From Bacillus sp. T3 (GTDB lineage Bacteria; Bacillota; Bacilli; Bacillales; Cytobacillaceae): 64,000 nt of DNA. The DNA is taken from the NCBI RefSeq assembly GCF_033449965.1, contig NZ_CP137761.1, positions 744,001-808,000 on the forward strand, written 5' to 3'. The translations under genes were made by a program, and so were the position numbers. Under the pieces are notes generated by a model. It did not search any database and was not told the origin of the DNA. It saw nothing but the letters and a program-made list of their open reading frames with translations. Positions within the stretch are counted from its first letter, which is position 1. Every line of letters starts with the position of its first letter. This document shows, piece after piece, positions 36,601-45,097 of this stretch.

Positions 36601-38931
36601 ATGGACGAAATTAAGCTACACATTGACAGGCTGTTGTCACACATGAAGGATGAGGCATACAAGCCGTTAACGGTCCAAGAGCTTGAAAAGGCTTTTGGGA
36701 TTGAAGATTCTTCAACTTTTAAGGATTTTGTAAAAGCACTTGTCGTGATGGAAGAGAAAGGGATGGTCGTCAGAACTCGGAGCAATCGCTATGGCCTGCC
36801 TGAAAAAATGAATTTAGTGCGTGGAAAATTAACGGGTCATGCCAAGGGATTTGCATTTGTCGTGCCAGATGAGCCTGGAATGGACGATATTTTTATACCA
36901 CCGAATGAAACGAACAATGCGATGCATGGTGATATCGTACTTGTCCGGGTAGCAACAGCAACCTCTGGTCAACGCCGCGAAGGGACTGTTGTCCGCATCA
37001 TCGAAAGAGGTATTCAACAAATTGTTGGGACCTATACCGAAAGCAAGCATTTTGGGTTTGTGCTCCCGGATGATAAAAAGTTTGCGAGTGATATTTTTAT
37101 TCCTAAGGCAGCCTCAATGGGTGCAGTAGAAGGACATAAGGTTGTTGTAAAATTAACAACGTATCCGGAAGGTCGGAAAAGTGCTGAGGGTGAGGTCATC
37201 CAAATTCTTGGCCATAAAAATGACCCAGGTGTCGATATTTTATCAGTCATTCATAAGCATGGGCTTCCACTTGGATTTGAGGAGGAAGTTCTAGACCAAG
37301 CTAATCAAACACCGGATGAAATCGATGAAAGTGAAATCGCAAACCGTCGTGATCTTCGCAATGAGGTAATTGTGACGATAGATGGTGCTGATGCGAAGGA
37401 TTTAGATGATGCTGTTCAAGTGAGCAAGCTTGAAAATGGCCATTATCGTCTCGGTGTTCATATTGCCGATGTTAGCTATTATGTGACGGAAGGCTCACCA
37501 ATTGACCGAGAAGCTGAGGAGCGCGGCACAAGTATTTATTTAGTTGACCGTGTTATTCCAATGATCCCACATCGATTATCAAACGGAATTTGTTCATTAA
37601 ATCCGAAAGTCGATCGCCTCACGCTTTCCTGTACGATGGAAATCACGCCTGATGGTGAAGTCGTTAACCATGAAATTTTTCAAAGTGTTATTAAAACCAC
37701 TGAACGGATGACGTATTCCGATGTGAATAAGATCCTGACAGATAAGGATGAGGCATTGTTAAAGCGGTATGAGCCGCTTATTCCGATGTTCCAGACGATG
37801 GAGGAGCTAGCTGAAGTTCTGCGCAAGAAACGGATGCTACGCGGTGCGATTGATTTTGATTTTAAAGAAGCTAAGGTTCTTGTTGATGAGGACGGAAAGC
37901 CAACTGACGTGGTATTGCGCGAGCGTTCAGTCGCTGAAAGGTTGATTGAAGAATTCATGCTTGCAGCCAATGAAGCGGTAGCCGAGCATTTCCACTGGAT
38001 GGATGTTCCGTTCATTTACCGGATTCACGAGGATCCCAAAGAGGATAAGCTAAGACGCTTTTTTGAATTTATTACAAACTTTGGCTATATCGTCAAAGGG
38101 ACAGCGAACGAGGTCCATCCAAGAGCGCTGCAGGAAATTATCGAAGCGGTGCAAGGAAAACCAGAGGAGATGGTCGTTTCCACGGTGATGCTGCGGTCGA
38201 TGCAACAGGCGAAATACGATCCTGAAAGCCTAGGACACTTTGGACTTTCCACGGAGTTCTATACCCATTTCACATCGCCAATCCGCCGTTATCCAGACTT
38301 AATTGTCCATCGCCTGATTCGGACATATTTAATTGAAGGAAAACTGGATCAAGCGACAAGAGAGAAGTGGGGCGCAAGATTGCCAGAGATCGCTCAGCAT
38401 TCATCGAAAATGGAGCGTCGGGCCGTTGATTCGGAACGTGAGACAGATGAGCTGAAAAAAGCAGAATATATGGCTGATAAAATTGGGGAAGAGTATGATG
38501 GAATCATTAGCTCTGTCACCAATTTTGGGATATTCGTCGAGCTGCCAAATACGATTGAAGGTCTTGTCCATGTTAGCTACATGACCGATGACTATTATCG
38601 TTTTGATGAGCGCCATTTTGCGATGATCGGTGAACGGACAGGAAATGTTTTCCGTATCGGTGACGAGATCACCATCCGTGTTATTAATGTTAATAAAGAT
38701 GAGCGCTCGATTGATTTTGAAATTGTTGGGATGAAGGGCACGCCACGCCGCATGCGGACTGATTCACCACGTGTATTCAAGACAGGTAGTGACAAAAAGA
38801 AACCGCGTCAAAGTCTTAGCCGCCCGGAAAGCTCTAAATCGCCATCTTCCAAACGAACTGGATCGAAAAAGAAGAAGTCTTACGATAATGCTTCAAAAGC
38901 GAAACGGGAAGGTAAGAAAAAACGACGGTAA
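36601..38931 (+). CDS. rnr: Ribonuclease R
   Basis: 3'-to-5' exoribonuclease of the RNase II family, active on structured RNA and a partner of tmRNA in clearing non-stop messages. 776 aa. Order: N-terminal HTH and cold-shock domains, RNB catalytic domain (TIDGADAKDLDDAV, about residue 260-275), S1 domain (GIISSVTNFGIFVELPN), and a basic Lys/Arg/Ser-rich tail. ATG 36601 follows AAAGGAGG. It lies directly before smpB and ssrA, a functional grouping. Confidence 0.95.
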   Translation: MDEIKLHIDRLLSHMKDEAYKPLTVQELEKAFGIEDSSTFKDFVKALVVMEEKGMVVRTRSNRYGLPEKMNLVRGKLTGHAKGFAFVVPDEPGMDDIFIPPNETNNAMHGDIVLVRVATATSGQRREGTVVRIIERGIQQIVGTYTESKHFGFVLPDDKKFASDIFIPKAASMGAVEGHKVVVKLTTYPEGRKSAEGEVIQILGHKNDPGVDILSVIHKHGLPLGFEEEVLDQANQTPDEIDESEIANRRDLRNEVIVTIDGADAKDLDDAVQVSKLENGHYRLGVHIADVSYYVTEGSPIDREAEERGTSIYLVDRVIPMIPHRLSNGICSLNPKVDRLTLSCTMEITPDGEVVNHEIFQSVIKTTERMTYSDVNKILTDKDEALLKRYEPLIPMFQTMEELAEVLRKKRMLRGAIDFDFKEAKVLVDEDGKPTDVVLRERSVAERLIEEFMLAANEAVAEHFHWMDVPFIYRIHEDPKEDKLRRFFEFITNFGYIVKGTANEVHPRALQEIIEAVQGKPEEMVVSTVMLRSMQQAKYDPESLGHFGLSTEFYTHFTSPIRRYPDLIVHRLIRTYLIEGKLDQATREKWGARLPEIAQHSSKMERRAVDSERETDELKKAEYMADKIGEEYDGIISSVTNFGIFVELPNTIEGLVHVSYMTDDYYRFDERHFAMIGERTGNVFRIGDEITIRVINVNKDERSIDFEIVGMKGTPRRMRTDSPRVFKTGSDKKKPRQSLSRPESSKSPSSKRTGSKKKKSYDNASKAKREGKKKRR

Positions 38932-38939
38932 ATCGTTGC

Positions 38940-38970
38940 GAGGGCCTGTCATTTGGCAGGCTCTCTTTTT
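38940..38970 (+). terminator. Terminator after rnr
   Basis: GAGGGCCTG / CAGGCTCTC stem with a T run. Confidence 0.75.
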
Positions 38971-38979
38971 CCCTTCTCG

Positions 38980-39008
38980 TTGAGGCTTTCTGCAAGTTTT
39001 GCTAAAAT
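38980..39008 (+). promoter_or_regulatory. Promoter of smpB
   Basis: TTGAGG at 38980, a 17-base spacer, then TAAAAT at 39003, ending 27 bases before the smpB start. It gives smpB its own promoter after the rnr terminator. Confidence 0.6.
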
Positions 39009-39035
39009 AGAGAGATAGAAAGCGGGGGAAGTCCA

Positions 39036-39503
39036 ATGCCAAAAGGCGAGGGAAAAGTTGTCGCACAAAACAAAAAAGCATACCATGATTATTTCATCGA
39101 AGAAACCTATGAAGCTGGAATTGTCCTGCAAGGAACTGAGATTAAATCGATTCGCGGAGGTCGCGTAAATTTAAAGGATTCATATGCTCGTATACATAAT
39201 GGCGAAATGTTCTTATATAGCATGCATGTCAGCCCATATGAGCAAGGAAACCGGTATAACCATGACCCACTGAGAACGAGAAAGCTGTTGCTTCACAAAA
39301 AGCAGATTAGTACATTAATTGGTGAAACAAAAGAAGCAGGCTACGCGCTCGTTCCATTAAAAGTTTATTTGAAAAACGGCTTTGCCAAAGTATTAATAGG
39401 TCTAGCCAAAGGGAAAAAGAAATACGATAAACGCGAAGACTTAAAACAGAAAGAAGCAAAGCGTGAAATCGAGCGTGCTTTCCGTGAAAGACAGAAGATG
39501 TAG
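39036..39503 (+). CDS. smpB: SsrA-binding protein SmpB
   Basis: A 155-residue OB-fold RNA-binding protein that delivers tmRNA to stalled ribosomes. Seen: AQNKKAYHDYFIEETYEAGIVL, GTEIKSIRGGRVNLKDSY and the basic C-terminal tail (KREDLKQKEAKREIERAF). GGGGGAAG lies before ATG 39036. tmRNA follows at 39696. Confidence 0.96.
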   Translation: MPKGEGKVVAQNKKAYHDYFIEETYEAGIVLQGTEIKSIRGGRVNLKDSYARIHNGEMFLYSMHVSPYEQGNRYNHDPLRTRKLLLHKKQISTLIGETKEAGYALVPLKVYLKNGFAKVLIGLAKGKKKYDKREDLKQKEAKREIERAFRERQKM

Positions 39504-39566
39504 ATTAGTTAGTTTCGGTTGAGTAAAAGAAAATGCCACCATGGCAACATAACCAAGAAGTTACAA

Positions 39567-39594
39567 TTGAAAAACCGGTTGGCTATGTTATAAT
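39567..39594 (+). promoter_or_regulatory. Promoter of ssrA
   Basis: TTGAAA at 39567, a 16-base spacer, then TATAAT at 39589 with TG one base upstream (extended -10). The transcript would carry about 95 bases of leader to be removed by RNase P before the mature 5' end at 39696. Confidence 0.7.
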
Positions 39595-39695
39595 AATAAA
39601 TGTCACCAAGTGAGTGACGGATAACTTTTGCTCGAGACTTCAATGAGCAATCCTAACGTCAAGTGAGCTTAACCGCCCACTGACCCTTCTAACAT

Positions 39696-40335
39696 GGGGA
39701 CGCTACGGATTCGACAGGGGTAGTTCGAGCTTAGGTTGCGAGTCGAGGGGATCGGCCTCGTTAAAACGTCAAAGCCAATAACTGGCAAAACTAACAATAA
39801 CTTAGCTTTCGCTGCTTAATAGCGCTTAGGCTGTTCCTCCCTCCATTGTCCATGTGGTAGGGTAAGGGACTCACTCTTAGTGGACTACGCCGGATTCCAC
39901 CGTCTGAGGAAGAAGGAAGAGAACAACCAGACTAGCTGTTCGGACGCCTGTCGGTAGGCATAAGATACAGCGAAGCGCCAATATGCCGACTACACTCGTA
40001 GAAGCTTAAGTGCCGATATTTCTGGACGTGGGTTCGATTAGTAATTAGTCGCCTTGTGTGGTAACACACAAGTGAAAACCTGGCTTTATCGGTGAAACCT
40101 AAGTTGCTTATTTAAGCAATAGGGCAATGCCGAGCGGTATGTGAAGCAATTCAACAGCCGTGTATCGACTTATAGACTGCCACAAAAAGTGGTAGTACTA
40201 GGATGCGAAATCCTTACCTGACAGGTAAAAAATTATGTTTCGCATAAGACGCCAGGGGACCTGAGCAGATCAGGTTCAAGATATAGTCAGTGCCATGTCG
40301 AAAGCATGGAAGAGCACGTCCCACCGTCTCCACCA
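39696..40335 (+). ncRNA. ssrA: Transfer-messenger RNA, interrupted by an intron in the T loop
   Basis: tmRNA rescues stalled ribosomes and adds a degradation tag. The 5' end GGGGACGCTACGGATTCGAC pairs with the 3' CGTCTCC-ACCA. The tag frame GGC AAA ACT AAC AAT AAC TTA GCT TTC GCT GCT TAA encodes GKTNNNLAFAA after the non-encoded Ala. The T arm GTGGG-TTCGAT ... TCCCAC is split: the 5' exon ends at 40038 and the 3' exon resumes at 40319. Joining them gives GTGGGTTCGATTCCCACC, a normal T arm, and an RNA of 360 nt, the usual size. The CCA is encoded. Confidence 0.95.
40039..40318 (+). other. Group I self-splicing intron in tmRNA (280 nt, no ORF)
   Basis: P1 forms between the 5' exon end CGAT and the guide GTCG at 40048, giving the required U-G pair at the splice site, and extends by TAG/TTA. 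P2 is the perfect hairpin CTTGTGTG-GTAA-CACACAAG. A TTGCTT/AAGCAA hairpin fits P5 inside CCTA/TAGG as P4. GGGCAATGCCGAGC fits the Q element. TATAGACTGCC (R) pairs with TTCAAGATATAGTC (S), the conserved P7. CCATG/CATGG fits P9. The insert ends in G (omega-G) at 40318. No endonuclease ORF is present. Group I introns in tmRNA T loops have, as I recall, been reported in a few bacteria. Confidence 0.88.
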
Positions 40336-40351
40336 TACATAGGTGGAATCC

Positions 40352-40382
40352 AAGACTAGCTGTTGTAGCTAGTCTTTTTTAT
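40352..40382 (+). terminator. Terminator of ssrA
   Basis: Perfect 10-bp stem AAGACTAGCT/AGCTAGTCTT with a GTTGT loop and a T run. Confidence 0.9.
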
Positions 40383-40585
40383 ATGCTGAAAAAGGTTTTT
40401 TCAAAATCTACCTTCCGTTGAAGTTGTTCAATATTATATTTACCATTCCTTTGCGTAACCAAATCGTAATTAGCAATTATCCATAATACTTTTTGAATTA
40501 TTTAAGCATTGTTTCTATATTGAAACATGCTTTTTTATGTTTAGAAAATGTTAAATATATTAGTGAATAAAAAGCAAATTAATAT

Positions 40586-40647
40586 TCAAATATCCATTTG
40601 ACCATTATAAAAATTAAACATATACTAATAATCAAATAGCTATTTGA
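40586..40647 (+). promoter_or_regulatory. cadCA promoter with two CadC-type operators
   Basis: TTGACC at 40598, a 17-base spacer, and TATACT at 40621. Two inverted repeats flank it: TCAAATATCCATTTGA at 40586-40601 over the -35, and the perfect TCAAATAGCTATTTGA at 40632-40647 just after the -10. The second matches the S. aureus pI258 CadC operator type. Upstream, 40383-40585 is AT-rich with no feature I can support. Confidence 0.85.
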
Positions 40648-40665
40648 ATAAGGGGCGTGGAACGA

Positions 40666-41034
40666 TTGAAACATGATGATGTTTGCGAAATAACCTGTGT
40701 GGATGATATAAAAGTAAAACGGGTAAAGGAAGTCATTAACTCAAAGAACACATTGGCTGTTTCACAGATATTTAAAGCGCTATCCGATGACACAAGAATA
40801 AAAATTGCCCTAGCATTAAGCGTAGAAGAAGAATTATGTGTATGTGATGTAGCCAATATAGTTGGTGCCACCACAGCAACTGCTTCCCATCATTTAAGGC
40901 TGCTTCGTAATCTTGGATTAGCGAAATATCGTAAAGAAGGCAAATTGGTTTTTTATTCATTAGATGATGATCATGTAAGACAGTTGATTCAAATTGCTTT
41001 CGCACATCAAATGGAGGTGAAAGTTGATGAGTGA
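40666..41034 (+). CDS. cadC: Cadmium/zinc/lead-responsive ArsR-family repressor CadC
   Basis: A 122-residue winged-helix repressor that leaves DNA on binding Cd, Pb or Zn. N-terminal CEITC supplies thiolates, and the alpha-3 metal site is ELCVCD (about residue 56-61). The recognition helix lies in ATTATASHHLRLLRNLGL. TTG 40666, nine bases after AAGGGG, gives MKHDDVCEITC, like known CadC proteins; GTG 40657 overlaps that ribosome site. Overlaps cadA by eight bases. Confidence 0.88.
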   Translation: MKHDDVCEITCVDDIKVKRVKEVINSKNTLAVSQIFKALSDDTRIKIALALSVEEELCVCDVANIVGATTATASHHLRLLRNLGLAKYRKEGKLVFYSLDDDHVRQLIQIAFAHQMEVKVDE

Positions 41035-43156
41035 TGTTTTAGAGCAATCAATTCATAAAACTGTTTATCGTGTTCAAGGCTTTTCCTGAGCTAGCTGTGC
41101 AAAAAAGTTCGAAACGAACGTAAAACACCTGGATGGTGTTTCTAATGCAAGTGTTAATTTCGGTGCTGCTAAACTTACTGTTTATGGTGAAACAACACTA
41201 GAAGAACTTGAAAAAGCTGGGGCATTTGAAAATTTAAAATTGATTCCTGAAAAACAGCGATTTGAAGAGATAAAAGAACCGTTTTTGAAGAAACATTCTA
41301 CTGTCATCGTCTCGTTCGTTTTTCTCCTAATTGGATGGTTATATGGACAATTAAACGGTGAAGAAAGTATTCCTTCCATTTTAGCTTATGGGATGTCTAT
41401 CTTAGTTGGAGGATATAGGCTATTTAGTACAGGATTAAAGAATTTAGTCCGTTTCCAATTCGATATGAAAACCTTAATGACCATTGCGGTAATTGGTGCC
41501 GCATTTATTGGGGAATGGGGTGAAGGAGCAACAGTTGTTATTTTGTTTGCCATAAGTGAAGCTTTAGAAACTTACTCAATGGATAGAGCGCGAAATTCCA
41601 TACAATCATTAATGAATATTGCTCCAAAAGATGCCTTAATTCGGCGTGGTAACCAAGAAATGATGATTCCAGTTGAAGATATCCAAATTGGCGATATGAT
41701 GATTGTGAAGCCTGGACAAAAATTAGCTATGGATGGAATTGTCATAAAAGGAACTTCAACGATCAATCAGGCTGCCATTACGGGAGAAAGTGTGCCTGTT
41801 GCCAAAACGATAGACGATGAAGTGTTTTCTGGAACATTGAATGAAGAAGGATTACTCGAAGTAAAAGTTACCAAACGCGTGGAAGATACTACAATATCAA
41901 AAATTATTCATCTCGTGGAAGAAGCTCAAGCAGAAAAGGCTCCTTCACAAGCGTTTGTCGATAAATTTGCGAAATACTATACTCCGGCAATCATCGTTTT
42001 AGCATTCTTAATTGCCATCTTCCCACCTTTATTATTCGGGGGAGATTGGAGCGAATGGATTTATCAAGGTTTAGCCGTGTTAGTAGTTGGTTGTCCTTGT
42101 GCACTTGTTGTTTCTACTCCTGTTGCTGTTGTTACGGCGATTGGGAACGCAGCAAGAAATGGGGTGTTAATTAAAGGTGGCATCCATTTAGAAGAGGCAG
42201 GAGCATTAAAAGTCATCGCCTTTGATAAAACAGGTACATTAACAAAAGGCGTACCTGCTGTTACAAACATCATCACGTATGGTGGAAATGAAAATGAACT
42301 AATGACCATCACTGCTGCGATTGAAAATGGATCACAGCATCCACTTGCTACAGCAATCATGCGAAAGGCAGAGGAAAATGGTCTAAATATTAAGGATGTA
42401 TTAGTGGAAGATTTCCAATCCATTACTGGTAAAGGTGTAAAAGCAAGAGTCAATAAAGAGTTCTATTACGTAGGTAGCCCAAATCTTTTTGAAGAAATCC
42501 TTCCGAATAATATTCAAGAAGAGAAGAAAGAACAAATTAAAGCACTTCAAACACAAGGAAAAACTGTTATGGTTCTGGGAACGGAAAAAGAAATCCTAGC
42601 ATTAATAGCGGTAGCTGACGAAATCAGAGAAACTTCAACAGAAGTGATTCGTAAACTTCATGGAGTTGGAATTGAAAAAACCGTGATGCTTACTGGAGAT
42701 AATGAACGAACTGCTGAATCAATTGGTAATGAAGTTGGAGTTTCCGAAATTAAAGCGGATTTGCTTCCGGAAGATAAACTAAACTTCATCAAAGAACTCC
42801 GCGCTAAATATCATAGTGTGGCGATGGTTGGGGATGGTGTGAACGATGCACCCGCTTTAGCAGCATCAACTGTTGGGGTAGCAATGGGTGGTGCCGGAAC
42901 GGATACCGCATTAGAAACAGCTGATATTGCCTTAATGTCCGATGATTTAAGCAAATTGCCTTACACGATCAAATTAAGCCGCAGGGCATTAGCGATCATT
43001 AAGCAAAATATTACTTTCTCCTTGGCGATTAAAATTTTAGCGCTGCTATTAGTTGTACCAGGTTGGTTAACCCTATGGATAGCCATTTTTGCTGATATGG
43101 GTGCAACTCTAATCGTAACATTTAACAGCTTGCGACTTTTGCGAGTGAAGGAATAA
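41027..43156 (+). CDS. cadA: Cadmium/zinc-exporting P1B-type ATPase CadA with in-frame TGA
   Basis: Exports Cd, Zn and Pb from the cytosol. The frame starts at ATG 41027 after GGAGGTG. The N-terminal heavy-metal-associated domain reads GFS-stop-ASCAKKFE: codon 21 (41087-41089) is TGA where family members have the first Cys of CxxC. There is no frameshift. Downstream: six to eight membrane segments, actuator motif ITGESVPV, the ion site CPCALVVSTPVAV, phosphorylation site DKTGTLTKG and hinge GDGVNDAPALA. If TGA terminates, translation could restart at a later ATG and give a pump without the metal domain. Total 709 codons. Confidence 0.88.
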
Positions 43157-43160
43157 AAAC

Positions 43161-43198
43161 AAAGGGCTTTCCGATTTTCTCTCGGAAAGCTCTTTTTC
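43161..43198. terminator. Bidirectional terminator between cadA and copD
   Basis: AAAGGGCTTTCCGA/TCGGAAAGCTCTTT stem with T run on the plus strand and A-rich flank on the other. The two genes converge here. Confidence 0.8.
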
Positions 43199-43216
43199 AA
43201 TAGCTGGAATACCAAC

Positions 43217-44308
43217 TCATTTAACACTCAGTAGTAAAGATAAATATAAACAAAAAACCAATAGAACACTCATTAGAAATGATACAATTGCTGGTGCTTT
43301 TTTTAAAAATGAAAGAATAATTAAGGTAAGGAAAAGGACAGCGATACCTAATAGGGTAATGCTTGTCGGATTCATCATTAGTTTTACTGTCATTTCTGGC
43401 TGAATCTGTCCTTGATAAAACAGTGTGAAAAGGGAAGAAACTTCTTCATTCGTTACAATCGTTTCATGTGGAGGTGATTGTTGTCCCAATGCAGCGGTGG
43501 CTGAAAAAATCAGCAATATAATGATGCTTTCCATTCTTGCCCAAGGTTTGGGATTAAATTGCATATTCGTTTTTAATTTCTTTTTTAGAAAAATGCTATT
43601 AATCGATGCAAATACAAGTAATGGAATAATCAACAAGTGTTTTATCAATAAGGCTTGTCCATATGGGAGCATCCAAGAATTTGCATAATCTTTGAATTCC
43701 ACCACAAAGGTCATTAGGATAAGTCCAGTTACTATCGTACTCACAAAGCAAACAATCGCAGTCGGTGTAAACCATTTTAAAAAATTAACCCAATTGGCGT
43801 AATCCTTTGAGAACCAACTAACAACAAGAAGAATGCCTACCCAAATGCTAACAGCGGTAAAATGGGTTGTATGAATAAGAAAGCCAAAAACCTTGTCAAT
43901 GGAACTTGCATGACTGGACCATCCTAATGCTAAAATCAACATAAAAACGATAACCATTCCAATGTAAGCATATGATTTATTTTTTCGGTAATCAAACCAT
44001 ACGATAAACATAAATAAAATGTTCGACAAAATGTAAGTGAAGATCCATGCTTTTCCAACTTCAAACGTAAATAGAACGGATTGCAATGTTTGCATAAAAC
44101 CGATACCTGGAGAAAGATATAAGATCAATTCCAAAACCGGAATAAATGAGAATATGGTTATGCAACCTACAGCCGTCATCAAGGCTCCCTTAGGGACTGA
44201 AATAGTTGGTCGATAAGGTGGCGGCACAAGAGATAAAATAAAGCTGCCTATAAGAATAGCAAAACAAAGATATAATAGTGCTTGAGTAACAGTGCTCACA
44301 AAAATCAT
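43217..44308 (-). CDS. copD: CopD-family copper-import membrane protein
   Basis: A 363-residue polytopic protein with about nine hydrophobic segments. It holds the CopD domain (HTTHFTAVSIWVGILLVVSWFS with conserved His and Trp). Together with CopC it corresponds to B. subtilis YcnJ, where CopC and CopD are one fused protein involved in copper uptake. It starts three bases past the copC stop, so the two are one unit transcribed leftwards. Confidence 0.8.
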   Translation of the reverse strand: MIFVSTVTQALLYLCFAILIGSFILSLVPPPYRPTISVPKGALMTAVGCITIFSFIPVLELILYLSPGIGFMQTLQSVLFTFEVGKAWIFTYILSNILFMFIVWFDYRKNKSYAYIGMVIVFMLILALGWSSHASSIDKVFGFLIHTTHFTAVSIWVGILLVVSWFSKDYANWVNFLKWFTPTAIVCFVSTIVTGLILMTFVVEFKDYANSWMLPYGQALLIKHLLIIPLLVFASINSIFLKKKLKTNMQFNPKPWARMESIIILLIFSATAALGQQSPPHETIVTNEEVSSLFTLFYQGQIQPEMTVKLMMNPTSITLLGIAVLFLTLIILSFLKKAPAIVSFLMSVLLVFCLYLSLLLSVK

Positions 44309-44311
44309 GTA

Positions 44312-44878
44312 CTATTTCTTCCTCTTCATAATAAAAAAGAAACTACCGACCACGATAATGATAAAAATCCCTAAAATAGCCGGAATTACATAGGATGGAA
44401 GTTTGTTTTGGGCAATTTCTTCAGTTTCTTTTTCCTTTACAGTATCGACTTTTTTATCCTCAACTTTTGGTTCGGGCTTTGTTTCTTTTTGTTGCTCAGC
44501 CGGATCTTCTGCAGGTGCTGTAGTTACAGGCATATCCACAGAGAAAGTAAATTCCCCTTCAATTGGATGTCCATCGGCTCCAATAATATTCCAATTTACT
44601 ATGTATTCCCCATTCTTTAACGGGTTTGATAGATTTCCAACCATTTGATTTTCTGATAAAGCAAGGTTTTCAACGATTACTGGCTCTCCAATCGAATTTT
44701 GAAGTTCAAATTTACTGCCTTGTTCTACCTTTGTCTCAAAAGTTAATGTAATTTGTGTTATTTCTTCCTTGATTATTTCTCCGTTTTGAGGTGATGAGCT
44801 TTCTAATCCAGTATGTGCGAAGGCAAAATTATTAAATGATAAGAAGAATACCAGTGTAAATAAAAGAATCTTTTTCAT
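44312..44878 (-). CDS. copC: CopC-domain copper-binding protein, membrane-anchored
   Basis: A 188-residue exported protein. The signal peptide is MKKILLFTLVFFLSFNNFAFA. The mature protein begins HTGLESSSPQNGE, with the N-terminal His that is a copper ligand in CopC. The CopC fold includes GEYIVNWNIIGADGHPIEGEFTFSV with the second conserved His. An acidic/lysine linker leads to a C-terminal membrane helix and KRKK. ATG 44878 has a GGAGG site. The longer frame to 44980 is not used. Confidence 0.85.
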   Translation of the reverse strand: MKKILLFTLVFFLSFNNFAFAHTGLESSSPQNGEIIKEEITQITLTFETKVEQGSKFELQNSIGEPVIVENLALSENQMVGNLSNPLKNGEYIVNWNIIGADGHPIEGEFTFSVDMPVTTAPAEDPAEQQKETKPEPKVEDKKVDTVKEKETEEIAQNKLPSYVIPAILGIFIIIVVGSFFFIMKRKK

Positions 44879-44937
44879 GATAAACAACCTCCGAATAGTA
44901 TTAATTAAAATTATTATATCAAAGTACAAATTTATAC

Positions 44938-45025
44938 TCAAAAGATTATTTGAATATAGCCTGATTGTACTGTTTAACATAAAGTTCTTATTGGTTAATA
45001 TTCAAATAATCAAATGAATGTTTGA
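44938..45025. promoter_or_regulatory. CadC-type operators between copC and the methyltransferase
   Basis: TCAAAAGATTATTTGA at 44938-44953 and TCAAATGAATGTTTGA at 45010-45025, the latter preceded by another TCAAATAA half-site at 45002. Both resemble the 16-bp operators at cadCA. They lie in the divergent region, so one regulator could act on both directions. Confidence 0.6.
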
Positions 45026-45048
45026 CTAACTGGAAGGGAGACCATAAA

Positions 45049-45069
45049 ATGGAATTAGCAATAATTTGA
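45049..45069 (+). other. Short ORF (six codons) or gene remnant before the methyltransferase
   Basis: ATG 45049 follows a good ribosome site (GGAAGGGAG). The frame reads MELAII then TGA. Past the TGA it continues ILTLLVEDKYDEFMEQ to a TAA at 45124, overlapping the next gene. It may be a leader peptide or the stump of a lost membrane-protein gene. Confidence 0.3.
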
Positions 45070-45097
45070 ATATTAACCTTATTGGTGGAGGATAAAT

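Noticed and set aside
40657..40665. GTG start for CadC
   Set aside because: It overlaps the ribosome site; TTG 40666 gives the N-terminus expected for CadC.
43425..43688. Plus-strand ORF inside copD
   Set aside because: Antisense shadow of a membrane-protein gene; no supporting features.
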